Positions 59,334 to 64,000 of a DNA stretch of 64,000 bases are shown piece by piece. Each line of letters opens with the position of its first letter. The stretch's first letter is position 1. The translations under genes and the position numbers were made by a program. The stretch covers positions 1 to 64,000 of IMG/VR virus record IMGVR_UViG_3300000553_000014. One strand, 5' to 3'. Under the pieces are notes generated by a model. That model was not told where the DNA came from and searched no databases. It saw only the letters and a program-made list of their open reading frames with translations. This stretch comes from a virus.

Positions 59334-59418
59334 GAATTTTTAACATTTTTTATATTATCTTAATAGTTATCCACTTAAATTTTTCTGTTCATTTTTTGAG
59401 TAAAAATTCTGGTACGTA
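59334..59418. repeat. ACGYACCAG palindrome, copy 1
   Basis: TACGTACCAG at 59334 and CTGGTACGTA ending at 59418, with AATTTTTA/TAAAAATT extending the arms. The inner 50 bp is AT-rich and differs from the other copies. It lies between convergent genes. Confidence 0.8.
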
Positions 59419-59486
59419 AATTTGAAAAGCTAAAAAATAAGCCCGAAATTTTACAATTCCGAACTTATTTTTAGGCTCATAATTGA

Positions 59487-59906
59487 TTATAAATCAGCAC
59501 AAAAAGGACCAATACCTCTCTTAATTGACTCAGGTGTTGTTAATGTTCTTCCGCACCTGCAACAATGTCCATGATGATAAAAAACAAGTTTACTATGAGG
59601 TTTATTATTGTTTAAATAATGTTCAATAATAAATTTAATAACTTCAACAGAAGTTGGAGTTTTTGTTAATTTTTTTGATTGAACAAACTTAAATTCTGTT
59701 TTTGCTTCGTTTGTATATAAATTCCCTATAAAATTATAACTTTCATAAGCATAACAAACAGAAACAAAAAACATATTTTTATTAGTTTTGCATAAATTTA
59801 TTTTATATGTGAAACGATTTTTTGTCTCTTCACTTTCAACAGTGAAATATGCACGACCTCCCAAAATAAACTCTTTTTGGTTTTCAATAACAATATTATC
59901 TTGCAT
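59487..59906 (-). CDS. Zinc-finger protein with DUF6011-like C-terminus
   Basis: 139 residues on the minus strand. The C-terminus HGHCCRCGRTLTTPESIKRG followed by IGPFCADL is a DUF6011-like zinc motif (C-x-x-C-G-R-x-L-T...S-x-x-x-G-I-G-x-x-C), common in phage and plasmid proteins. The N-terminal 100 residues form a beta-rich domain. Function not known. It follows the 40-residue gene at 60040 in a two-gene minus-strand operon. Confidence 0.8.
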   Translation of the reverse strand: MQDNIVIENQKEFILGGRAYFTVESEETKNRFTYKINLCKTNKNMFFVSVCYAYESYNFIGNLYTNEAKTEFKFVQSKKLTKTPTSVEVIKFIIEHYLNNNKPHSKLVFYHHGHCCRCGRTLTTPESIKRGIGPFCADL

Positions 59907-59917
59907 AAATAAATTTT

Positions 59918-60040
59918 TTAATATTTGTAAATATTTCCACGAAATGCTTGACGTATGGAAGCAAAAAAATCTTGAATTATTTGTTCTTCTGTTTTTGCTT
60001 TTTTAATTTCTTTTGAATTTTTTATTGCTTTTGTTTTCAT
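59918..60040 (-). CDS. Small basic protein (40 aa)
   Basis: Minus-strand ATG at 60040 reads MKTKAIKNSKEIKKAKTEEQ and ends IYKY with TAA at 59918. The start is 31 bp after a minus-strand promoter motif, and the next gene starts 11 bp on. Lys-rich N-terminus, helical; function unknown. Confidence 0.65.
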   Translation of the reverse strand: MKTKAIKNSKEIKKAKTEEQIIQDFFASIRQAFRGNIYKY

Positions 60041-60071
60041 ATACAAAAATTATTTGATTATTCATATTATA

Positions 60072-60100
60072 TATATCCATAATTTTTGCGAAATATGAGA
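60072..60100 (-). promoter_or_regulatory. Phage promoter motif on minus strand
   Basis: Read on the minus strand: TCTCATATTTCGCAAAAATT then ATGGATATATATAAT, with GGATATA at 60078-60072. Its match with the plus-strand copies, next to the only internal minus-strand genes, supports the motif as directional. Confidence 0.8.
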
Positions 60101-60113
60101 TATTTGGAAAATA

Positions 60114-60210
60114 ACGCACCAGTAAATATAACATATATAATGTATATAAAAATTTTGTAGGTTATTACTCTTATATATTAAAAATATATTATATGTATTT
60201 ACTGGTGCGT
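60114..60210. repeat. ACGYACCAG palindrome, copy 2
   Basis: ACGCACCAGTAAAT opens at 60114 and ATTTACTGGTGCGT ends at 60210. The inner sequence can pair almost throughout, leaving a loop with TTTTGTAGGTTATTACTC. Near-identical inside to copy 3, 7 bp away, but the arms have C-G where copy 3 has T-A. Confidence 0.85.
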
Positions 60211-60216
60211 TTATAT

Positions 60217-60314
60217 TACGTACCAGTAAATATAGCATATATAATGTGTATATAAATTTTGTAGGTTATTACTCTTATATATTAAAAATATACTATATGT
60301 ATTTACTGGTACGT
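60217..60314. repeat. ACGYACCAG palindrome, copy 3
   Basis: ACGTACCAGTAAAT at 60218 and ATTTACTGGTACGT ending 60314. Tandem duplicate of copy 2 with both arm bases changed together. Confidence 0.85.
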
Positions 60315-60371
60315 ATTAGTTAATTTTATCCTGAAATTGTATAAATATTGGTATTTTGGTATTATAAGTAA

Positions 60372-60527
60372 ACGTACCAGCATATATAGATATTTAATAT
60401 TAACGTACCAGTAAAATATCTCCAAAATTATTATATATGGTATTTATCAAGGTATTTACCTTATTATAATAATATATTATATAATTTACTGGTACGTTTA
60501 TTATTATACTATTGATTACTGGTACGT
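60372..60527. repeat. ACGYACCAG palindromes, copy 4 (nested pair)
   Basis: Outer arms ACGTACCAG (60372) and CTGGTACGT (ending 60527) enclose inner arms ACGTACCAG (60403) and CTGGTACGT (ending 60497). The centre is AT-rich. The 700 bp from 60041 to 60740 contains these elements and three promoters (one minus, two plus) but no further gene. Confidence 0.8.
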
Positions 60528-60550
60528 TTGGTTTGAACTTATTTTTCGAT

Positions 60551-60581
60551 TTGCCCATTTTTTAGAAAAATTATGGATATA
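60551..60581 (+). promoter_or_regulatory. Phage promoter motif (first of two)
   Basis: TTGCCCATTTTTTAGAAAA then ATTATGGATATATATATT, GGATATA at 60575-60581. A second copy lies 91 bp downstream. Confidence 0.85.
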
Positions 60582-60640
60582 TATATTATGAGACACAACA
60601 AAATTATATAATAATAAAAATAAATAAAAATAATTTCGAT

Positions 60641-60672
60641 TTTGCTCATTATTTAAGAATTTCGTGGATATA
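60641..60672 (+). promoter_or_regulatory. Phage promoter motif (second of two)
   Basis: TTTGCTCATTATTTAAGAA then TTTCGTGGATATATATAAT, GGATATA at 60666-60672. Two promoters in tandem suggest strong expression of the gene at 60741. Confidence 0.85.
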
Positions 60673-60740
60673 TATAATATAATGTATCACACATTAAAAA
60701 TAATCAAATAAATTTTATAACAAATCAAATTTTAATTCAA

Positions 60741-61433
60741 ATGTCAAAAGCAAAAAATCAAAATGCTCAAGGAGCTGTTGAAAACGACAACACAAACGTT
60801 AATGAAGTTGAAGGAACAACTACAACAACCGAAACTATGGTTGAAGGTTTAGAAGATGCAAACACAGATGAACTTGCTCCTCTACCAACAAATGCAAATG
60901 CTCCAAAATATTCTTACAGAAAATGGTTGGAAGAAAATGAACCTACTTTTATTGAAGGTCAAGTATCAAAAAAATTCGACAAAGCTCGTGAGCCAAAAGT
61001 TCAAGCTGGTTTGAAAGTTATTTCTGAGCTAATGGGTGGCTCAATTGCTCCTTTAATCCTTTTATTAGGGAAATGGTGGGAAGTTAAACCTGCACGTGCT
61101 GAAATAAAGAAAATGATTGACGCCGAAGCAGAAAAAAATGGCAGACCTACTGACCACTACTTACAAGTTGATTTACGTGAAAATGTTGACAAGTTAGCAA
61201 CAATCCAAAATGCTACTGACAGACTTCGTTACGCAATCACTTATTTCAAACCAAGAGGTGGTTTATCTTCAAAAGAAATCTTCAAATCTGTTATGATTCG
61301 TGGCCAAGTTTACAGTGTAAGTATTACAAAATTGACCGAAATTAAAGCAGAATTTCCAAATGTTGAAGACAAAGAAAAATTATTCGATGCAGTTATTGCA
61401 TGTTCAACATTAGTAGGTGTTGACGAATTATAA
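60741..61433 (+). CDS. Probable highly expressed protein, paralog of 52182 (230 aa)
   Basis: Starts MSKAKNQNAQGAVENDNTNV; the first 55 residues are acidic and Thr-rich, then a folded domain with EGQVSKKFDKAREPKVQAGL, a short hydrophobic stretch (IAPLILLLGKWW), KPRGGLSSKEIF and VMIRGQVYSVSITKL. Codon use favours GAC, AAC, ATC and CGT, unlike most genes here. It has two tandem promoters, its own terminator and no partner gene. The layout is shared with 52182. An abundant DNA-binding or virion protein is possible; no family recognised. Confidence 0.75.
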   Translation: MSKAKNQNAQGAVENDNTNVNEVEGTTTTTETMVEGLEDANTDELAPLPTNANAPKYSYRKWLEENEPTFIEGQVSKKFDKAREPKVQAGLKVISELMGGSIAPLILLLGKWWEVKPARAEIKKMIDAEAEKNGRPTDHYLQVDLRENVDKLATIQNATDRLRYAITYFKPRGGLSSKEIFKSVMIRGQVYSVSITKLTEIKAEFPNVEDKEKLFDAVIACSTLVGVDEL

Positions 61434-61466
61434 AAAGAAATCTTCCTTTAAAATTTTGTCTATCTG

Positions 61467-61502
61467 AAAGTTCCAATGCGAAAGTGTTGGAACTTTTTTT
61501 TG
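61467..61502 (+). terminator. Rho-independent terminator
   Basis: AAGTTCCAA and TTGGAACTT pair around TGCGAAAGTG, followed by eight T. It ends the single-gene unit at 60741. Confidence 0.9.
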
Positions 61503-61515
61503 TATATATAACTTT

Positions 61516-61608
61516 ACGTACCAGTAAATAATGATATTTTCAAGATATATAAAATTGAGTGGACAATACTCAAGATACTAAAGAAAATTCAATAATTTAC
61601 TGGTGCGT
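61516..61608. repeat. ACGYACCAG palindrome, copy 5
   Basis: ACGTACCAGTAAAT at 61516 and AATTTACTGGTGCGT ending 61608; the fourth position pairs as T-G. The inner sequence has TTTTCAAGATATAT and GAGTGGACAATACTCAAG, itself a small hairpin. First part of a 184-bp unit repeated at 62160. Confidence 0.85.
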
Positions 61609-61659
61609 TTTGTTATATAGATATTTAATATAATTTGTAATAATAATATATAAAACTAA

Positions 61660-61785
61660 TCGTACCTGTAATATATTGATATAGAAGTAATCGCACCAGA
61701 AAATATTATGAAAAAATGACTCATATAATAAAAGTAAGCATATATTCAAGATAAAAGAATAAAAAGAGATAATTTGCTGGTGCGT
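61660..61785. repeat. ACGYACCAG palindrome, copy 6, with degenerate half site
   Basis: TCGCACCAG at 61691 pairs with CTGGTGCGT ending at 61785. Just before is a variant half site CGTACCTG (61661). The 439 bp from 61434 to 61872 contain only a terminator, these elements and a promoter. Confidence 0.75.
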
Positions 61786-61794
61786 TAATTATGC

Positions 61795-61827
61795 TTTTGC
61801 TCACATTTCCCAAAAATTATGGATATA
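61795..61827 (+). promoter_or_regulatory. Phage promoter motif
   Basis: TTTTGCTCACATTTCCCAAA then AATTATGGATATATATATT, GGATATA at 61821-61827. The downstream TATATATTATGAGACA is shared with the promoter at 60575. Confidence 0.85.
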
Positions 61828-61872
61828 TATATTATGAGACAACAAATTTATAAATAAATTAATACAAATCAA

Positions 61873-62130
61873 ATGTTAACAAAATTAAGTGCTGGTGTTA
61901 CTTTTAAAAGTAAACATCTTAAAAATACAAGAATTGAAGTTCTTAATATTGATATTTTGAACAATATTTTGAAGGTCAAAATTAATAAAAAGCTTGAATC
62001 TCATTTATCAGATTGGAATGAAGAATGGAATTTGCAACATACTTTATGGGTATTTGAAGATGGTACCTATGAGCTTGAAAATAATTTCGAAGGCTTTCCA
62101 CCAACTTATTATAGTAAAATTGCACATTAA
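61873..62130 (+). CDS. Hypothetical protein (85 aa)
   Basis: Small soluble beta-rich protein (KLSAGVTFKSKHLKNTRIEV, then LQHTLWVFEDGTYELEN). The last codons lie in the 5' arm of a terminator. It stands alone between two copies of the same repeat unit. Function unknown. Confidence 0.7.
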   Translation: MLTKLSAGVTFKSKHLKNTRIEVLNIDILNNILKVKINKKLESHLSDWNEEWNLQHTLWVFEDGTYELENNFEGFPPTYYSKIAH

Positions 62131-62147
62131 TTGTGCAATTTTTTTAT
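62117..62147 (+). terminator. Terminator overlapping gene end
   Basis: AAATTGCACA and TGTGCAATTT pair around TTAAT, followed by a T-run. The 5' arm encodes the last residues of the gene at 61873. Confidence 0.85.
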
Positions 62148-62159
62148 ATATTAAACATT

Positions 62160-62252
62160 ACGCACCAGCAAATAATGATATTTTCAAGATATATAAAATT
62201 GAGTGGACAATACTCAAGATACTAAAGAAAATTCAATAATTTACTGGTGCGT
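62160..62252. repeat. ACGYACCAG palindrome, copy 7
   Basis: ACGCACCAGCAAAT at 62160 and ATTTACTGGTGCGT ending 62252. The interior is identical to copy 5; the T at the fourth arm position has become C, restoring a C-G pair. Confidence 0.85.
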
Positions 62253-62304
62253 TTTGTTATATAGATATTTAATATAATTTGTAATAATAATACATAAAAC
62301 TAAT

Positions 62305-62429
62305 CGTACCTGTAATATATTGATATAGAAGTAATCGCACCAGGTATAAAGTGTATATTTTGAGTTATATGATAAAAACAAGCATATACTCAAGGAAAAA
62401 AAATAAAAAGATATAATTTTCTGGTACGT
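62305..62429. repeat. ACGYACCAG palindrome, copy 8, with degenerate half site
   Basis: TCGCACCAG at 62335 with CTGGTACGT ending at 62429, one arm mismatch. Preceded by the same half site CGTACCTG as in copy 6. The 376 bp from 62131 to 62507 hold only a terminator, these elements and a promoter. Confidence 0.75.
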
Positions 62430-62450
62430 TATTTTCGAATTAACTCAGTT

Positions 62451-62480
62451 TACTCAATTTTTTAATAAAAAACGGATATA
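62451..62480 (+). promoter_or_regulatory. Phage promoter motif (weak form)
   Basis: TACTCAATTTTTTAATAAA then AAACGGATATAACTAAT, GGATATA at 62474-62480. The base before GG is C, not T. Next start 27 bp on. Confidence 0.7.
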
Positions 62481-62507
62481 ACTAATATAATTAATAAATT
62501 TAAAAAA

Positions 62508-62945
62508 ATGAATACAAATTTAATTCAGCAATTAAAACAAACTAAGTCAAGCTTAATAACTATTGAATATTTATTAATAAATTCATATATTGAAAATTTC
62601 AATATTGATGAATTTGTTGAAAATGAAGCAGATATGTTTGAATCTAATGAAAGAAATAAAATTAATACAACAAAATTAGCATTACTGAGCAATTTCAGTT
62701 ATTATGTTTGTTGTGAAATTTTTGATATTTTTGAAGATGAAAATTTTTGGAATGAAATGTGTGAAATATTTCCAATAATAATTGGAAAATGTGACAATTC
62801 TGGAGCTACTGATACACCTATTGATATAATTCAAATTATTTTTGAAGAAGATAAAATTGAAAAAATTGAAACAATTTTATTTGAAAAAATTTTTAGTTTA
62901 TATTCAAGTTGTCTTAATAAATTAACAGAACATTTAATAAATTAA
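62508..62945 (+). CDS. Hypothetical protein (145 aa)
   Basis: Acidic helical protein (FVENEADMFESNERNKINTT; YVCCEIFDIFEDENFWNEMC). No recognised domain. First gene of a two-gene operon. Confidence 0.75.
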   Translation: MNTNLIQQLKQTKSSLITIEYLLINSYIENFNIDEFVENEADMFESNERNKINTTKLALLSNFSYYVCCEIFDIFEDENFWNEMCEIFPIIIGKCDNSGATDTPIDIIQIIFEEDKIEKIETILFEKIFSLYSSCLNKLTEHLIN

Positions 62946-62950
62946 ATCAA

Positions 62951-63181
62951 ATGGAATTTGCAATAAATGTTCAGAAAAAATCTGAAATTATTGAATTTTT
63001 TTCAGATAAAGATATTCTTTTGAATATCGATAATAAAAAACAAAAGGCTAAATTAAGTGGCTCAAAATTAGATTTTCCAATTGTTAGTACTTTAACAGTA
63101 AATTGTGAAATTAGTTGGGCTCTGGCTTTAAGATTAATGTTAAAAGTTCAAAATAATGAACAAGCGATTGTGCATTATTAA
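62951..63181 (+). CDS. Hypothetical protein (76 aa)
   Basis: Small alpha/beta protein (KKSEIIEFFSDKDILLNIDN, then VSTLTVNCEISWALALRLML). 5 bp after the previous gene. Function unknown. Confidence 0.7.
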   Translation: MEFAINVQKKSEIIEFFSDKDILLNIDNKKQKAKLSGSKLDFPIVSTLTVNCEISWALALRLMLKVQNNEQAIVHY

Positions 63182-63210
63182 AAAATAAATTATTTACGAA
63201 AATATTTTGA

Positions 63211-63241
63211 CACCCCATTTATTTATAATATAATGGATATA
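63211..63241 (+). promoter_or_regulatory. Phage promoter motif
   Basis: CACCCCATTTATTTATAAT then ATAATGGATATAAATATT, GGATATA at 63235-63241. Next start 40 bp on. Confidence 0.8.
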
Positions 63242-63281
63242 AATATTATATAAAAATAGTATTAATCAATAAAAAAATAAT

Positions 63282-63518
63282 ATGTCTGAAAAAAATAAAT
63301 GTACTGGTTGCATTTCAATAAATGATTGCGATAGTTTATGCAAAAATTGTTCAAAAAGTGATGATTGTTACCATTTTGGAGATAATGATTTTGCAGAAAG
63401 TTGTGAATTTTCTTCAAAAAATCAAAATAATGTTGAAAATGATACATTTGAGACAATTGAAAATGAAAATGAAACAAAAGAAATTTCAAATATGGATAAA
63501 TTATTAGAATCGATTTAA
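63282..63518 (+). CDS. Cysteine-rich N-terminal protein (78 aa)
   Basis: The first 50 residues hold eight or more Cys (NKCTGCISINDCDSLCKNCS and on), a likely zinc-binding or disulfide-rich module; the rest is acidic and Asn/Glu-rich. Last plus-strand gene before the strand switch. Function unknown. Confidence 0.7.
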   Translation: MSEKNKCTGCISINDCDSLCKNCSKSDDCYHFGDNDFAESCEFSSKNQNNVENDTFETIENENETKEISNMDKLLESI

Positions 63519-63555
63519 TGTTGATTTGAATTTTAATTTAATCTTAATTTGTTAT

Positions 63556-63590
63556 AAAAAGCTCAGAACTTAATTGTTTTGGGCTTTATT
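63556..63590 (+). terminator. Terminator for plus-strand genes
   Basis: AAAGCTCAGAAC pairs over 12 positions, with G-U pairs, with GTTTTGGGCTTT; T-rich sequence follows. The G-U pairs only work on the plus-strand RNA. Confidence 0.8.
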
Positions 63591-63616
63591 TGTTTAATTT
63601 TTAATTTATCATAAAA

Positions 63617-63655
63617 TAAAAAAGCTCAGAACAATTAAGTTCTGAGCTTTTTTAT
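63617..63655. terminator. Bidirectional terminator at strand switch
   Basis: AAAAAAGCTCAGAAC and its perfect complement at 63637-63651, with A-run before and T-run after, so it can work in both directions. It separates the plus-strand block from the minus-strand gene at 63672, and repeats the arm sequence of the terminator at 63556. Confidence 0.9.
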
Positions 63656-63671
63656 TTTAACTAATTTGATT

Positions 63672-64000
63672 TTAAATAAAAAATAATTTTGTATCAATGT
63701 TAATTGGTGAATCAAAAACAATTGTTATTTTATTATTTAATGTTGTTATGTTTGGATACATAATTTGACCATTTGCATTTTTAATCTGAATTATTAAATT
63801 ATCAACATTCCAACCAGAATTTGTACTATTTGTTATTTCAAATGTATATTGGTCAACACATTTAATTAAATAAGTTGTTGTTCCAATTATTTGAGAAACT
63901 GTATTTCCAATTCCAATCGTATAACTTAATAATATTGAATTTTTTTGCGTTTTGTAATTTTCTAAAACATTTGCGAATATTGTATCAATATTTGTTAAAC
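63672..64000 (-). CDS. Tail-fibre-like virion protein, C-terminal part
   Basis: Minus-strand frame open from the window edge to TAA at 63672, 109 residues of a longer protein. The end SGWNVDNLIIQIKNANGQIM, then NNKITIVFDSPINIDTKLFF, matches the common C-terminal beta domain of tail fibres (W-x-V-x-N-L, then V-x-D-x-x-G, then I-x-F and a final strand). It should be part of the receptor-binding apparatus. It marks the start of a structural block on the other strand. Start lies outside the window. Confidence 0.65.
   Translation of the reverse strand, partial: LTNIDTIFANVLENYKTQKNSILLSYTIGIGNTVSQIIGTTTYLIKCVDQYTFEITNSTNSGWNVDNLIIQIKNANGQIMYPNITTLNNKITIVFDSPINIDTKLFFI

Noticed and set aside
61994-62239. 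ORF of 81 codons overlapping 61873 and running into a palindrome
   Set aside because: It crosses a terminator and a repeat element. The frame at 61873 is closed exactly by the terminator.
1-64000. Bacterial chromosome or prophage in a chromosome
   Set aside because: No rRNA, tRNA clusters, ribosomal proteins, integrase or core metabolic genes; density, overlaps and gene set are those of a lytic phage, although an integrated state outside the window cannot be excluded.

Overview
The window reads as part of the genome of a large tailed phage, very A+T-rich, probably infecting a Bacteroidetes (Flavobacterium-like) host. The phage call rests on dense, mostly one-strand packing of short ORFs with 1-20 bp overlaps, a DNA replication and nucleotide-metabolism gene set (primase-helicase, fused SbcD/SbcC, NAD-dependent ligase, thymidylate synthase, class II ribonucleotide reductase, deaminase), a likely lysis cassette, and a tail-fibre-like C-terminus at the right edge. 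The Bacteroidetes call rests on absent Shine-Dalgarno sequences, AT-rich leaders and a secreted protein with a signal peptide ending SYGQ; it is an inference. TAA, TGA and TAG are all used as stops.

Layout. 1-1101 is non-coding: an ordered repeat array (A-A-B-C-C-C-B) and an AT-rich zone with inverted repeats, directly before a 1,429-residue primase-helicase; this is the best origin candidate. 1102-7044 holds the primase-helicase and a phosphoesterase. 7045-7539 has a terminator, a promoter and a decayed gene. 7540-22328 is a long run of small genes including an FkbM-like methyltransferase, a C39-like protein, a phosphoesterase, an HD hydrolase and ThyA. 22345-27091 holds the SbcD-SbcC fusion. 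27160-32785 is accessory (DUF4326, NADAR, HAD). 32902-38185 holds NrdJ and the lysis genes. 38276-46448 holds a deaminase-DHH fusion, ligase and an XPD/DinG-like helicase. 46595-59246 is many short operons plus two RNA-like intergenic regions. 59247-63518 is the most repeat-rich part, with about nine palindromes of one family. The + strand run ends at paired terminators facing a minus-strand virion gene.

Regulation. More than twenty operons begin with the same motif, a T-rich box like TGCTCATTTTT followed about 16 bp later by ATGGATATA, 20-60 bp before the first start codon; in several the upstream box is also the 3' arm of the preceding terminator.

Most unusual items: the ACGYACCAG palindrome family with compensatory arm changes; the 5' repeat array; a structured RNA candidate at 52909-53031; two tRNA-like elements without an anticodon arm; the deaminase-DHH fusion; a DUF1848-like protein with its CX3CX2C motif at the C-terminus; an identical 28-bp GC-rich element placed once in frame inside the primase gene and once between genes; and four probable frame or stop disruptions. 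Everything here was read by eye; no searches, folding or composition calculations were run.
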